DNA from: Cellvibrionaceae bacterium 1162T.S.0a.05
GTDB taxonomy: Bacteria > Pseudomonadota > Gammaproteobacteria > Pseudomonadales > Cellvibrionaceae
Assembly: GCA_000964245.1 (NCBI GenBank)
Contig: LANB01000001.1
Location: 2,322,392-2,386,391 of the forward strand
DNA: 64,000 nt
Direction of reading: 5' to 3'
Part shown: positions 1 through 9,642 of the stretch, one piece after another
How positions within the stretch are numbered: the stretch's first letter is position 1
Layout of the letters: each line of letters begins with the position of its first letter
Program-made: the position numbers and the translations under genes
Notes under the pieces: generated by a model
Told to the model about the DNA's origin: nothing
Database searches by the model: none
Seen by the model: only the letters and a program-made list of their open reading frames with translations

Positions 1-327
1 GTGTTTGCCATTGTTGCCGAGGAGACAGGTTTGATCGGTGCCTTGAGTTTGGTTGCCCTGTATTTATTTTTCATTAGTAAGTTGCTGAGATTGTCGAAGG
101 CCCTCGGGCAAAACTCACAGTTTTTTGCTTCCTATCTGGTATTTGGTATTGGCATTCTTTTTAGCGTGCAGGCATTTATTAATATGGCGGTAGCGGGTGG
201 TTTATTGCCCACCAAGGGTTTGACTCTGCCATTTATCAGTTACGGCGGAAGTAGTTTGTTAATCAGTTGTGCATTGCTGGCTTTGGTTTTGCGCGCGAAT
301 TGGGAGTTGCAAAACAATGTCCGCTAA
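1..327 (+). CDS. ftsW: FtsW, C-terminal part (lipid II polymerase of the divisome)
   Basis: Only the last 108 residues are in the window; the gene begins upstream, so the first codon here is internal. FtsW is a SEDS-family membrane glycosyltransferase that polymerises lipid II at the septum with its partner PBP3/FtsI. The fragment has about three hydrophobic segments, and the SEDS C-terminal signature PTKGLTLPFISYGGSS lies near residues 70-85. The last 11 bases overlap the start of murG, the usual dcw-cluster order. RodA is the other SEDS possibility, but the murG-murC-ddlB-ftsQAZ context decides for FtsW. Confidence 0.96.
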   Translation: MFAIVAEETGLIGALSLVALYLFFISKLLRLSKALGQNSQFFASYLVFGIGILFSVQAFINMAVAGGLLPTKGLTLPFISYGGSSLLISCALLALVLRANWELQNNVR

Positions 328-1456
328 AAACACAGGGTCCGCTAACAATACAGGGTCCGCTAAAAACACAAGAATTTTAATTGTTGCCGGCGGCACTGGA
401 GGGCATGTCTTCCCCGGTTTGGCGGTAGCCAATGCTTTGCGAGATCGCGGTCATGAGGTGTTGTGGTTGGGAACCCAAAAAGGTATCGAGAGCCGTTTGG
501 TTCCGGCTGCAAATATTCCATTGTATTTCAGTGAGATCAGTGGTGTTCGCGGTAAAGGGGTTTTTGCTTTGGTTGCAGCGCCTTTCAGAATTTATAAGGC
601 AATTCAGGCAGCGAAGCGACAGTTAAAGGAATTGCGGCCCAGCCTTGTGTTGGGAATGGGAGGATTTGTCGCGGGGCCCGGCGGTATGGCCGCGCGTTCC
701 TTGAAGATCCCTTTAGTGGTTCACGAGCAAAATGCGATTGCGGGTACAACCAATAAAATTCTCGCGCGCTTCGCGAAAAAACGACTTAGCGCATTCGAAG
801 GGGCTTTGAAAAAGTCTGAATACGTGGGCAACCCTGTGAGGGAAGAGTTGGAAAATTTAGCCCCACCGGAAGAGCGATTTGCCGATCGTGACGCGGCACC
901 GCGTGTACTGGTGCTGGGAGGAAGTCGCGGGGCGCAAGCTTTGAATGAATTGGTGCCTGCTGCAGTCGGTAAGAGCAGCTTTCGTGATCAGGCCCTGGTA
1001 TGGCACCAGTGTGGGGCGAATCGCACGCAAAGCGTAGATGAAGCTTATGCCGCTTTCGGTATTCAGCACAAGGTGGACGATTTTATTGACGATGTGGGGC
1101 AGGCCCTTGCTTGGGCAGATTTGGTTATTTGCCGATCCGGCGCGTTGACGGTTGCAGAGTTGAGCGCAGTGGGCGTAGGCAGTGTGCTCATTCCATTTCC
1201 GTTTGCGATTGATGATCATCAAACGGCGAACGCAAAATTTTTGGAAACTAACGGGGCTGCTTTAATTCGACAGCAAAATGAGCTGAGCCCGGAAATACTT
1301 GCGGTTTTACTTAACGAGCTGCTAGCAAATCGTTCACGCTTGTTGGAAATGGCTCGCGCTGCACGCGCAGTCGCAAAATACCAGGTCGCTAAAAAAATTG
1401 CGGATATTTGCGAAAGTTTATTGCCCGCGACGACTACCGGAGGGCAAGTAGCATGA
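317..1456 (+). CDS. murG: MurG, UDP-GlcNAc:lipid I GlcNAc transferase
   Basis: MurG adds GlcNAc to undecaprenyl-PP-MurNAc-pentapeptide on the inner face of the cytoplasmic membrane, making lipid II. The ATG at 317 gives 379 residues. The glycine-rich N-terminal loop [14 protein letters not shown], the second [11 protein letters not shown] loop and the acceptor-side segment [11 protein letters not shown] are all visible in this GT-B protein. The start lies inside the end of ftsW (11-bp overlap), and the stop overlaps murC as ATGA. Oddity: residues 2-19 before the first beta strand are three near-identical copies of SAKNTG, encoded by an 18-bp tandem repeat. A more upstream start at 269 is possible but would overlap ftsW by 59 bp. 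Confidence 0.97.
   Translation: MSAKNTGSANNTGSAKNTRILIVAGGTGGHVFPGLAVANALRDRGHEVLWLGTQKGIESRLVPAANIPLYFSEISGVRGKGVFALVAAPFRIYKAIQAAKRQLKELRPSLVLGMGGFVAGPGGMAARSLKIPLVVHEQNAIAGTTNKILARFAKKRLSAFEGALKKSEYVGNPVREELENLAPPEERFADRDAAPRVLVLGGSRGAQALNELVPAAVGKSSFRDQALVWHQCGANRTQSVDEAYAAFGIQHKVDDFIDDVGQALAWADLVICRSGALTVAELSAVGVGSVLIPFPFAIDDHQTANAKFLETNGAALIRQQNELSPEILAVLLNELLANRSRLLEMARAARAVAKYQVAKKIADICESLLPATTTGGQVA
320..373 (+). repeat. Three 18-bp tandem repeats at the 5' end of murG
   Basis: Three consecutive 18-bp units start at 320, 338 and 356. The unit is tccgctaaaaacacaggg; the second copy differs at two positions and the third diverges in its last three bases. Each unit encodes SAKNTG or SANNTG, so copy changes keep the MurG frame. 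The array begins one codon after the MurG ATG and also covers the FtsW stop. Confidence 0.9.
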
Positions 1457-2880
1457 GTGTGATGTCTACGCCTTTGTCGATTCCGGAAATGCGCCGCATT
1501 AAAAATATTCATTTTGTTGGTGTTGGCGGTGCAGGGATGTGTGGTATCGCCGAAGTCTTGCTGAATCAGGGTTATTGTATTTCTGGCTCCGATTTGAAGG
1601 AGTCGGAAACGACCAAGCGTTTAAGCAAGTTAGGTGCGAATGTGCTGATTGGCCATCATGCAACGAACGTCGCGAATGTGGATGTCGTTGTAGTATCGAC
1701 AGCGATCAATATGGCAAACCCTGAAATTATTGAAGCAAAAGCGCAACGTATTCCAATCGTTCGTCGGGCGGAAATGCTCGGTGAATTGATGCGCTTTCGT
1801 CATGGTATCGCAGTCGCAGGGACACATGGAAAAACGACAACAACGAGTTTGGTTGCCAGCATTCTGGCGGAAGGCGGAATGGACCCGACTTTTGTGATTG
1901 GGGGTTTGTTAAATAGTGCGGGCACCAACGCGGCATTGGGAGCAAGTCGTTACATCGTGGCCGAGGCGGATGAAAGTGATGCGTCGTTTTTACATTTGCA
2001 ACCGATGGTTGCGATTGTGACGAATATCGATGCGGACCATATGGATACCTATGGCGGCGACTTCGGTACATTGAAGCAAACGTTTATCGATTTTTTGCAT
2101 AACCTGCCTTTTTATGGTCTGGCAGTCATGTGCTACGACGACCCAATCGTTCGCGAAGTGATTCCGGAAATTCCACGTTCTGTTATTACCTATGGAACCG
2201 ATGAAGAATGTGACTATCAGGCACTGAACATTGAGCAACAAGGCGGCAAGTTACGTTTTGAAGTAAAACGTCCCGGTTGTGAAAAAAATCTGGAAATATT
2301 CCTGAATATGCCTGGCCACCATAACGTGTTGAATGCGACAGCGGCTATTGCAGTTGCCAGCGAAGAAGGGGTGAGCGACGAAGCGATACAAAATAGTCTT
2401 GCCAGTTTTCTCGGCGTGGGGCGGCGCTTTCAAATTTACGGCGAATATTTTGTTGGTGAAGGTGAGCCTGCGATGCTGGTGGATGATTACGGTCATCACC
2501 CGCGAGAAGTTGCCGCGACAATTTCAGCGGTGCGTGCAAGTTGGCCAGAACGACGACTCGTAATGATTTATCAACCTCATCGTTATTCGCGAACACGGGA
2601 TTTATACGAAGATTTTGTTGATGTGCTTTCAAAAGTGGATCAATTGATTTTGTTAGAGGTTTACTCAGCGGGTGAAGAAGCGATACCAGGAGCGGATAGC
2701 CGGCATCTTAGCCGCAGTATTCGTACTCGCGGCGTTGTTGATCCAATTTTCGTAGAAGGTATCGAGGGCGTGCCCGCTGTCATAAAAGATATTGTTCAAC
2801 CTGGAGATATCGTGATTACCCAGGGTGCAGGTAACGTGGGTTTACTTGCCAATGAATTAGCAAAAAGGCGCTTGAAATAA
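1453..2880 (+). CDS. murC: MurC, UDP-MurNAc:L-alanine ligase
   Basis: MurC is the ATP-dependent cytoplasmic ligase that adds L-Ala to UDP-MurNAc, the first step of stem-peptide assembly. The ATG at 1453 overlaps the murG stop (ATGA) and gives 475 residues, normal for the family. The N-terminal Rossmann loop [17 protein letters not shown], the ATP loop [11 protein letters not shown] near residues 122-132, the [10 protein letters not shown] segment and the C-terminal [14 protein letters not shown] motif are all visible. ddlB starts 1 bp after the stop, so murG-murC-ddlB is a tightly coupled unit. Confidence 0.98.
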   Translation: MSVMSTPLSIPEMRRIKNIHFVGVGGAGMCGIAEVLLNQGYCISGSDLKESETTKRLSKLGANVLIGHHATNVANVDVVVVSTAINMANPEIIEAKAQRIPIVRRAEMLGELMRFRHGIAVAGTHGKTTTTSLVASILAEGGMDPTFVIGGLLNSAGTNAALGASRYIVAEADESDASFLHLQPMVAIVTNIDADHMDTYGGDFGTLKQTFIDFLHNLPFYGLAVMCYDDPIVREVIPEIPRSVITYGTDEECDYQALNIEQQGGKLRFEVKRPGCEKNLEIFLNMPGHHNVLNATAAIAVASEEGVSDEAIQNSLASFLGVGRRFQIYGEYFVGEGEPAMLVDDYGHHPREVAATISAVRASWPERRLVMIYQPHRYSRTRDLYEDFVDVLSKVDQLILLEVYSAGEEAIPGADSRHLSRSIRTRGVVDPIFVEGIEGVPAVIKDIVQPGDIVITQGAGNVGLLANELAKRRLK

Positions 2881-2881
2881 A

Positions 2882-3844
2882 ATGCCAGAGAAGTATGTAA
2901 AAAAATATCAGAACCAGGAACAAGGCTTCGGCAAGGTGCTTGTGTTATACGGTGGCCAGAGTTCAGAGCGGGAAGTCTCGTTGATGAGCGGTGAGCGCAT
3001 ATTAAAAGCGTTAGCAAGCCTGGGCGTGAGTGCTGTCGGCCTCGACCCGGATGGCAATGTAATAGAGGAATTAAAAAAACACCAACCTGACATGGTGTTT
3101 ATCGCATTACATGGGGCCGGTGGTGAAGATGGGAAAATGCAAGCGCTTTTGGAGTATCTGAAAGTGCCTTACACGGGAAGTGGGCATGCAGCTTCCGCCT
3201 TGGCTATGGATAAACTGCGAACCAAACAGGTTTGGCAAACCCAGGGTTTGCCGACACCGGAATACCGTGTTGTTACTGCGGACAGTAATTGGCAATCCGT
3301 ATTGAATGAGCTCGGTGGTGAAGTCTTTGTGAAGCCTGATCATGAAGGTTCAAGTATCGGTATGAGTTGTGCTCGCAATGCTGAAGAGTTTGCAAAAGCA
3401 TTTGAGGTGGCGGCAGGTTATGACGACTCTGTGTTGGTGGAACGTCGTATTGTCGGCGCAGAGTACAGTGTTCCCCTGCTCGGTAAAAAAGCACTGGCAC
3501 CGATTAAATTACAGGCAAAAAATGAATTTTATGATTACGAAGCCAAGTACTTATCCGACGAAACAGAATACCTTTGCCCCTGTGGTTTAAGTGAAGAAAA
3601 AGAACTGGCACTGCGAGAGCTTTGTGAACAAGCCTATGTGGCAGTTGGTTGCGAAGGATGGGGGCGTGTGGATGTAATGGCTGATGAACAGGGGAATTTT
3701 TATTTGCTGGAAGTTAATACCGTACCCGGTATGACCAGCCACAGTTTGGTGCCAATGGCAGCGAAGTATGAAGGTATGAGTTTTGAAGAGTTGGTTGCAG
3801 AAATTCTGCTTCAAGCTCAGGAAAAATTTGGTAAGGGATTTTAA
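2882..3844 (+). CDS. ddlB: DdlB, D-alanine--D-alanine ligase
   Basis: This ATP-grasp enzyme joins two D-Ala molecules to make the dipeptide that MurF adds to the peptidoglycan precursor. It has 320 residues. The N-terminal LYGGQSSEREVSLMSG motif binds the first D-Ala, EGSSIGMS is the central ATP-grasp loop, and EVNTVPGMTSHSLVP is the C-terminal metal and substrate motif. It sits between murC (1 bp) and ftsQ (8 bp), the standard ddlB position. The first ~17 residues (MPEKYVKKYQNQEQGFG) extend slightly beyond the conserved core. Confidence 0.97.
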   Translation: MPEKYVKKYQNQEQGFGKVLVLYGGQSSEREVSLMSGERILKALASLGVSAVGLDPDGNVIEELKKHQPDMVFIALHGAGGEDGKMQALLEYLKVPYTGSGHAASALAMDKLRTKQVWQTQGLPTPEYRVVTADSNWQSVLNELGGEVFVKPDHEGSSIGMSCARNAEEFAKAFEVAAGYDDSVLVERRIVGAEYSVPLLGKKALAPIKLQAKNEFYDYEAKYLSDETEYLCPCGLSEEKELALRELCEQAYVAVGCEGWGRVDVMADEQGNFYLLEVNTVPGMTSHSLVPMAAKYEGMSFEELVAEILLQAQEKFGKGF

Positions 3845-3852
3845 CGAGGACG

Positions 3853-4701
3853 ATGAAGCCCCATAAAGCGAAAAAAAATACCAGGCAAAAAGCCAGCCGA
3901 GGTGCCGTGCGAACGCAGCGCGAAGCGCCGAAAAAAGGTTTGCCTGTTATTCGCAGTGTATTGTTGCTGTCGTTTTTATGCGTAACGGTTTGGGGGGCAA
4001 GCAAGGTTCCCTGGCAGAGCGTGATTAAGGTAGCCAAAAGTGCGACGCACAGGCCCATACAAAATGTCGAAATTCAAGGGGATTTTCAATTTATTGCACG
4101 CAGTACAATTGAAACGCTGGTGCAAACCTCTCGCGAAAATGATTTTGTGAAAGTCAATTTGCGAGAGCTGAAGACCAGTATTGAAGAAGTCCCCTGGGTT
4201 GAGGCGGCCAGTGTTACGCGTGTATGGCCTGATGGCTTGTTGGTGAAAGTGAAAGAACAAAAACCGATTGCGCGCTGGGGTCGAGAAGGATTTATCAATC
4301 ACTACGGTGAAATTGTTAAAACAGAACAAATTGAGGAGCTGGCAAATTTACCTGTGCTCTATGGCAATGAAAGCCTCAGCCGGGAAATTACAGAGACGTA
4401 CATTGAAGTCGCTGAGTTACTTGCCACAAATGGCGTTAACCTTCGGGGACTTCAGCAGGACGACAGGCGTGCATGGACACTTGCCCTGAATGAAGGTGTT
4501 GAGCTGGTAATGGGCAAGGAAGATGTCATCCAAAAACTACGAAATTTTTTGTATGTCTACAAGCTCAAGCTTCAGCATCACGAACATGAAATAGAAAAGA
4601 TAGATTTGCGTTACAAAAGTGGATTGGCGGTGAGTTGGAAAACACCGCGAGAATCACTGGCAAATTCACAAACAGACAAGTTACTTGTAAAGGTGAACTA
4701 A
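3853..4701 (+). CDS. ftsQ: FtsQ, divisome membrane protein with POTRA domain
   Basis: FtsQ is a bitopic inner-membrane protein that links early and late division proteins through FtsB and FtsL. The 282 residues show a basic cytoplasmic tail (residues 1-33), one membrane span (about 36-52, IRSVLLLSFLCVTVWGA), then a periplasmic POTRA domain (about 58-130) and the FtsQ beta domain with EVPWVEAASVTRVWPDGL. It ends directly at the ftsA ATG, with no gap. Identification rests on both the sequence pattern and the ddlB-ftsQ-ftsA order. Confidence 0.95.
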   Translation: MKPHKAKKNTRQKASRGAVRTQREAPKKGLPVIRSVLLLSFLCVTVWGASKVPWQSVIKVAKSATHRPIQNVEIQGDFQFIARSTIETLVQTSRENDFVKVNLRELKTSIEEVPWVEAASVTRVWPDGLLVKVKEQKPIARWGREGFINHYGEIVKTEQIEELANLPVLYGNESLSREITETYIEVAELLATNGVNLRGLQQDDRRAWTLALNEGVELVMGKEDVIQKLRNFLYVYKLKLQHHEHEIEKIDLRYKSGLAVSWKTPRESLANSQTDKLLVKVN

Positions 4702-5931
4702 ATGGCGAATTCCAGCGGGGGAAGAATGATTGTCGGCCTGGATATTGGAACATCCAAGGTGGTGGCGATTGTTGGGGAAATTTCGGCGGAGGGTGATCTC
4801 TCTATTGTGGGCATCGGTTCACATAAATCTGTTGGTCTTAAAAAAGGCGTAGTCGTAAATATTGAGTCGACGGTACAAAGTATTCAGCGTGCGGTGGAGG
4901 AAGCGGAATTAATGGCGGGTTGCCAAATTCATTCTGTGTACGCAGGTATCGCGGGTAGCCATATTCGCAGTTTGAATTCGCACGGTATTGTCGCGATCAA
5001 GGATCGTGAAGTGTATCAACAGGATTTGGATCGTGTGATTGACGCAGCCCAGGCGGTCGCGATTCCCGCAGATCAGCGCATTCTGCACATCTTGCCGCAA
5101 GAATATTTAATTGATGAGCAGGAAGGTGTAAAGGAGCCGTTGGGAATGTCGGGCGTTCGCCTCGAAGCGAAAGTCCACCTCGTAACGTGTGCCGTGAATG
5201 CCGCACAAAATATTGAGAAATGTATTCGCCGCTGCGGACTCGAAGTAGAAGATATTATTTTGGAACAACTCGCGTCCAGCTATTCAGTGCTCACAGAAGA
5301 TGAAAAAGAACTGGGTGTATGTTTGGTTGATATCGGCGGGGGCACAACAGACATTGCAATATTTACTGAGGGCGCTATTCGGCACACTGGCGTGATTCCC
5401 ATTGCAGGTGATCAAGTTACTAATGATATTGCGATGGCGCTGCGAACGCCAACGCAATACGCTGAAGAAATTAAAATCAAGTACGCCTGCGCTTTGGCTA
5501 AGTTGACCGGTGCAGAGGAAACAATAAAAGTCCCGAGCGTTGGTGATAGGCCCGCACGAGATTTAAGTCGTCAGGCTCTGGCCGAAGTGGTCGAGCCGCG
5601 TTACGACGAATTGTTTACCTTGGTACAAGCCGAGCTGCGTCGCAGTGGCTTTGAAGATATGGTCGCTGCCGGCATTGTTTTAAGCGGTGGAACATCAAAA
5701 ATGGAAGGCGTCATAGAACTGGCCGAAGAAATTTTCCATATGCCAGTGCGTTTGGGCTCGCCACAAAATATTCGCGGATTAAAAGATATTGTCAATAACC
5801 CCATCTATTCAACCGGTGTGGGATTGTTGCTCTATGGAATGGAGCAGCAGCAAGGCGAAGGATTCAGTGCAAGTAGTAGTAGCGAAGGTGTTTTCAGTAA
5901 ATTGAAAACACTTTTCCAAAAGAATTTTTAA
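4702..5931 (+). CDS. ftsA: FtsA, actin-like membrane tether of the Z ring
   Basis: FtsA is an actin-fold ATPase that attaches FtsZ filaments to the inner membrane and recruits later division proteins. The 409 residues carry the phosphate-1 loop VGLDIGTSKVVAIVGE near the N-terminus, the 1C subdomain around residues 85-165, the phosphate-2 motif LVDIGGGTTDIAIF near 210-225 and the adenosine motif GIVLSGGTSKMEGV. The C-terminal helix (VFSKLKTLFQKNF) is amphipathic, as expected for membrane targeting. The start is contiguous with the ftsQ stop; ftsZ follows after 36 bp. Confidence 0.97.
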   Translation: MANSSGGRMIVGLDIGTSKVVAIVGEISAEGDLSIVGIGSHKSVGLKKGVVVNIESTVQSIQRAVEEAELMAGCQIHSVYAGIAGSHIRSLNSHGIVAIKDREVYQQDLDRVIDAAQAVAIPADQRILHILPQEYLIDEQEGVKEPLGMSGVRLEAKVHLVTCAVNAAQNIEKCIRRCGLEVEDIILEQLASSYSVLTEDEKELGVCLVDIGGGTTDIAIFTEGAIRHTGVIPIAGDQVTNDIAMALRTPTQYAEEIKIKYACALAKLTGAEETIKVPSVGDRPARDLSRQALAEVVEPRYDELFTLVQAELRRSGFEDMVAAGIVLSGGTSKMEGVIELAEEIFHMPVRLGSPQNIRGLKDIVNNPIYSTGVGLLLYGMEQQQGEGFSASSSSEGVFSKLKTLFQKNF

Positions 5932-5967
5932 TCACTTTGTTTCAGGGGAAAAAAGAGGGGAACTCTT

Positions 5968-7134
5968 ATGTTTGAACTAGTCGATAACGTACCGCAAAAC
6001 GCGGTTATTAAAGTAGTAGGTGTGGGAGGCGGTGGCGGTAATGCCGTTAAACACATGATTAGCAATGCTGTTGAAGGCGTTGAATTTATTTGTGCGAATA
6101 CCGATGCACAAGCGTTAAAAGATATTGATGCCCGTACAGTTATTCAGTTGGGCAACGGTATCACGAAAGGTTTGGGTGCCGGTGCGAATCCCGAGATTGG
6201 TCGCCAGGCTGCGATGGAAGATCGCGATCGCATTGCCGATTTACTCGAAGGTGCAGACATGGTTTTTATCACCGCCGGTATGGGCGGAGGAACCGGAACA
6301 GGTGGTGCGCCGGTTGTTGCCGAGATTGCACGTGAAATGGGGATCCTGACAGTTGCGGTTGTGACCAAGCCGTTTCCTTTTGAAGGTCGCAAGCGTATGG
6401 CGATTGCCGATGAAGGGATTAAACAATTGCAGGACCGTGTGGATTCCTTGATCACCATTCCCAATGAAAAATTATTGGATGTATTGGGTAAAGCGACGAC
6501 CTTGTTGGATGCATTTAAGGCCGCCAATAATGTGTTGCTGGGAGCGGTACAAGGTATTGCCGATCTCATTATTCGCCCCGGTATGATCAATGTCGACTTT
6601 GCTGATGTGCGCACCGTCATGTCGGAAATGGGTATGGCCATGATGGGCAGTGGAAAATCTGTCGGTGAAAATCGTGCACGCGAAGCTGCTGAAGCTGCGA
6701 TTCGCAGCCCCTTACTGGAAGACGTTAACCTTGAAGGCGCCAAAGGTATTCTTGTGAATATCACTGCAGGAATGGATTTGGCTTTGGGTGAATTTACCGA
6801 AGTCGGTGAGGTGGTAGAAGAATTTGCCTCTGGTGATGCCACGGTGGTGGTTGGTACGGTGATCGATCCTGAGATGAGTGACGAGTTACGTGTAACCGTT
6901 GTAGCCACAGGTTTGGGTGATGCGGTTCGTAAGGCTGAACCGGCACCGACCAAGGTTGTTGTCGACAACACGCGTACCTCTGATGGTCAACCAAATTACG
7001 CCGCGCTGAAAAAACCTGCGGTGATGCGTGCATCAAAACAGGAGCAGGCCACGAAAACGCGACCAGCGCCCTCGCCGGACCAGGATCTTGAATATCTGGA
7101 TATTCCCGCGTTTTTGCGCAAACAGGCGGACTAA
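5968..7134 (+). CDS. ftsZ: FtsZ, tubulin-like division GTPase
   Basis: FtsZ polymerises into the Z ring that directs septation. The 388 residues show the tubulin signature [12 protein letters not shown] near residues 103-114, the T7 loop [11 protein letters not shown] near 207-217 and, after a short linker, the conserved C-terminal peptide [13 protein letters not shown] that binds FtsA and ZipA. A strong AGAGGGGAAC ribosome binding site precedes the ATG. A 235-bp gap with two hairpins follows, separating it from lpxC. Confidence 0.99.
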   Translation: MFELVDNVPQNAVIKVVGVGGGGGNAVKHMISNAVEGVEFICANTDAQALKDIDARTVIQLGNGITKGLGAGANPEIGRQAAMEDRDRIADLLEGADMVFITAGMGGGTGTGGAPVVAEIAREMGILTVAVVTKPFPFEGRKRMAIADEGIKQLQDRVDSLITIPNEKLLDVLGKATTLLDAFKAANNVLLGAVQGIADLIIRPGMINVDFADVRTVMSEMGMAMMGSGKSVGENRAREAAEAAIRSPLLEDVNLEGAKGILVNITAGMDLALGEFTEVGEVVEEFASGDATVVVGTVIDPEMSDELRVTVVATGLGDAVRKAEPAPTKVVVDNTRTSDGQPNYAALKKPAVMRASKQEQATKTRPAPSPDQDLEYLDIPAFLRKQAD

Positions 7135-7172
7135 TAGTAGTTGCAACGCAACTTGCTATCCCCTGGTGAGTC

Positions 7173-7211
7173 GGGGCACAGGATGTGCCCCATGCGTTTT
7201 GTGCGCAAAAC
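7173..7211 (+). terminator. Paired hairpins after ftsZ, possible terminator or attenuator
   Basis: A perfect 8-bp stem GGGGCACA / TGTGCCCC with a GGA loop lies at 7173-7191. It is followed by GCGTTTT and a second 6-bp stem, GTTTTG / CAAAAC, at 7196-7211. There is no clean T-run, so a partial terminator or an RNA-stability element are both possible. Confidence 0.5.
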
Positions 7212-7305
7212 CTCAAAAGCTGGGTAGCGGAACAACTTTTGTAGAAAAGAGTCCTAAAGTAAATGACAAAGTGTGCGATAACGGTACTGAACTGCAAACA
7301 AGCAT

Positions 7306-7335
7306 TTGGTTATGCTTTGAGCTTTCTGCTAAGAT
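7306..7335 (+). promoter_or_regulatory. Possible sigma-70 promoter for lpxC
   Basis: TTGGTT at 7306-7311 and TAAGAT at 7330-7335 are 18 bp apart, 34 bp before the annotated lpxC start. The match is moderate. It fits the gap after the ftsZ hairpins and would give lpxC its own transcript. Confidence 0.35.
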
Positions 7336-7369
7336 GCGCGCGCTTCAGATCGAAGTGTCCTAATGAGCT

Positions 7370-8290
7370 ATGACTACCGCAATGATTAAACAACGCACCC
7401 TTAAAAACGAAATTCGTGCTACCGGCGTCGGCCTCCACACCGGCAGAAAAGTGTATCTCACACTGCGACCTGCACCAGTAGATTCCGGCATCGTTTTTCG
7501 ACGTGTAGATTTGAATCCGGTTGTCGAGATTCCAGCGAAAGCAGAAAACGTTGGTGATACCACCCTGTCAACAACCCTGGTTGCGGGTGATGTCCGTATT
7601 TCTACGGTAGAACACTTGCTATCTGCTATGGCAGGCCTGGGCATCGATAATGCCATTATTGAAGTGAGTGCCGATGAAGTGCCGATTATGGATGGCAGTG
7701 CAGGCCCCTTCGTCTTCCTGATTCAAAGTGCGGGTATTCAGGAACAGGAAGCGGCAAAACGATTTATTCGAATCAAAAAACCCGTTGAAGTGGTGGATGG
7801 CGACAAAAAAGCCTCATTCCTGCCTTTCAATGGCTTTAAAGTGTCATTCGGGATCGATTTTGATCATCCCGTGTTTAAAGGTCGCAAACTCGATGCAACT
7901 GTTGATTTTTCGAGCACCTCATTTGTAAAAGAAGTCTCTCGTGCCAGAACTTTTGGCTTCATGCACGAAATTGAATATATGCGTTCAAAAGGCCTGGCAA
8001 AAGGTGGTAGTGTCGACAATGCTATTGTTGTCGATAAGTATCGCATCCTGAACGAAGATGGTTTGCGCTACGACGACGAGTTTGTAAAGCATAAGGTGTT
8101 AGACGCTATTGGCGATTTGTACTTGCTGGGCGCGAGCCTCATTGGTGAGTTCAAAGCCTTTAAGTCTGGTCATGGATTGAACAATAAATCGCTGCGTGAG
8201 CTGATTAAGCGCGAGGATGCCTGGGAATTCGTGACCTTCGAAGAAGAGACTGCCCCCATCTCCTATATTAAACCTCTACTTGCGGTTTAA
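7370..8290 (+). CDS. lpxC: LpxC, UDP-3-O-acyl-GlcNAc deacetylase
   Basis: LpxC is the zinc-dependent committed enzyme of lipid A synthesis and an antibiotic target. The protein is 306 residues from 7370, or 302 from the second ATG at 7382 ([10 protein letters not shown]), which matches the usual family N-terminus better; neither start has a strong ribosome binding site. The zinc and catalytic segments are present: [17 protein letters not shown], the [11 protein letters not shown] helix and the SGHGLNN loop. The gene follows ftsZ as in other gammaproteobacteria and is followed by a 306-bp gap. Confidence 0.98.
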   Translation: MTTAMIKQRTLKNEIRATGVGLHTGRKVYLTLRPAPVDSGIVFRRVDLNPVVEIPAKAENVGDTTLSTTLVAGDVRISTVEHLLSAMAGLGIDNAIIEVSADEVPIMDGSAGPFVFLIQSAGIQEQEAAKRFIRIKKPVEVVDGDKKASFLPFNGFKVSFGIDFDHPVFKGRKLDATVDFSSTSFVKEVSRARTFGFMHEIEYMRSKGLAKGGSVDNAIVVDKYRILNEDGLRYDDEFVKHKVLDAIGDLYLLGASLIGEFKAFKSGHGLNNKSLRELIKREDAWEFVTFEEETAPISYIKPLLAV

Positions 8291-8596
8291 GCGCCAAGCT
8301 CCTGATTTTTAGGGAATCTTCTATCACAATATTGAAATGTGGTTGGTTTTTGTGCCATAGTTTCGCCTCTTGTGACGAAAATCGTACCTCTCGCGACATA
8401 AGTTCATTAAGAAGCTTGCGAGATCACCTGTGCTGTATAACATTAATAAGAGAAAGGTTAGTCCTGGCTCGCGTCACAAGCCGCTCATAGACTAACGTTT
8501 AGGTGAGTTTGAGTGTGTTGAACAAAATGGCGGTTAAGTTTTGTTCAAACGAACTCGATAAAAAAGCAACAAACCGGGCATACGAAGAAGCAGGCA
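8291..8596 (+). other. Gene-free region upstream of the M23 peptidase and secA
   Basis: No ORF with coding character was seen in these 306 bp. The region contains a TATAAC -10-like box near 8434 without a convincing -35 box, and a perfect 10-bp inverted repeat at 8518-8548. It probably carries the promoter for the peptidase and secA. Confidence 0.5.
8518..8548 (+). repeat. Perfect 10-bp inverted repeat before the M23 peptidase gene
   Basis: TTGAACAAAA at 8518-8527 and TTTTGTTCAA at 8539-8548 are exact reverse complements with an 11-bp spacer. The repeat ends 48 bp before the peptidase ATG. It could be an operator or a leader hairpin; no T-run follows, so a terminator is less likely. Confidence 0.7.
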
Positions 8597-9526
8597 ATGA
8601 AAGTTATCGTTGTGAGTAAACGACATGGCGGCACCCGCAGCTACAGCTTGGGCGGTTGGGCGCGTGCTGTGCTTTCCACCTGTTTAATTGGTATCCCTGT
8701 TGGCAGCGCATTTTTAGCCTGGCAGCACTTCTCCAAAGCCGATCAAGACCTCATCAATGCCGATTCTGCCCAAGCCTGGCAGGAAGTGCTCAGTCAGCAA
8801 GAAGAGCAACTCAGCCAGACCCGTCAGGATGTTGATCAAAAACTCGCCGCCATGACACTGAGAGTGGCTGAGTTACAAGCGCGTTTGGTGCGCCTGGATG
8901 CACTGGGTGAACGTCTTACCACCATGGCAAAACTGGACAATGGCGAATTTGATTTCAGCCGCATGCCAGCCCTCGGTGGTCCGGAAATGAATATTGAAGG
9001 CGAAGCCGTTGAAGAACCTGATTTTCAGCAAATGCTGGATCAGTTGAGTTTACAGATCGACGATCGTCAGCAGCAGCTTGAAACGCTTGAAGCCTTGATG
9101 GCCAAGCGTAAATTACAAAATGATGTTTTCCTCGCAGGCCGCCCTATTAAAAGAGGGTGGATGTCATCGCGGTTTGGCCGTCGAACGGATCCCTTTAGCG
9201 GGCACGTTGCCTGGCATGCCGGAGTCGATTTTGCTGGAAAAGAAGGGTCAGACGTTGTCGCCGTGGCCTCTGGTGTCGTGACCTGGTCGGGTGAACGTTA
9301 CGGCTATGGCAATTTGGTCGAAATCAACCACGGCAATGGTTTTAAGACCCGTTATGGGCATTGTAAAGAGATGCTGGTTAAAGTGGGTGACGTGGTTAAA
9401 AAGGGCCAGGTTGTCGCCACCATGGGCAGCAGCGGTCGCTCTACGGGCCCGCATGTGCATTTTGAAGTCTATAAACACGGGCGTGCCGTCGACCCTTCCA
9501 CCTATATTCATCGCGCAAGCCGTTAG
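8597..9526 (+). CDS. M23-family (LytM/DipM-like) murein peptidase with coiled coil
   Basis: A 309-residue envelope protein with a short basic N-terminus, one membrane span (about residues 22-42), a coiled coil (about 55-100 and 140-170) and a C-terminal M23 endopeptidase domain (about 185-305). The zinc-site elements are present: HAGVDFAG (HxxxD), YGHC and GPHVHFEV, so the enzyme looks catalytically competent. M23 proteins cut peptide cross-links or activate amidases. Genes of this type sit between lpxC and secA in Pseudomonas as well. Whether it is an active hydrolase or an EnvC-like activator cannot be told from sequence, but intact metal ligands favour a hydrolase. Confidence 0.9.
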   Translation: MKVIVVSKRHGGTRSYSLGGWARAVLSTCLIGIPVGSAFLAWQHFSKADQDLINADSAQAWQEVLSQQEEQLSQTRQDVDQKLAAMTLRVAELQARLVRLDALGERLTTMAKLDNGEFDFSRMPALGGPEMNIEGEAVEEPDFQQMLDQLSLQIDDRQQQLETLEALMAKRKLQNDVFLAGRPIKRGWMSSRFGRRTDPFSGHVAWHAGVDFAGKEGSDVVAVASGVVTWSGERYGYGNLVEINHGNGFKTRYGHCKEMLVKVGDVVKKGQVVATMGSSGRSTGPHVHFEVYKHGRAVDPSTYIHRASR

Positions 9527-9642
9527 ATTTTCTTCCTTCCCCCTTGTGATTGTGCCCAAGAGGCGCAATATCCTCGTTTCGTCATAGCAAAAGAATACAT
9601 TGATAAAAATCGCCGCTCCGGCAGTAAAAAATTGGACACATT

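Noticed and set aside
6144..6971. Long minus-strand ORF (275 codons) opposite ftsZ
   Set aside because: It mirrors the codon pattern of ftsZ, is Ser/Thr/Pro-rich without a domain, and has no ribosome binding site.
9527..9642. SecM-like arrest peptide before secA
   Set aside because: The 116-bp gap has no ORF with a signal peptide or arrest motif.
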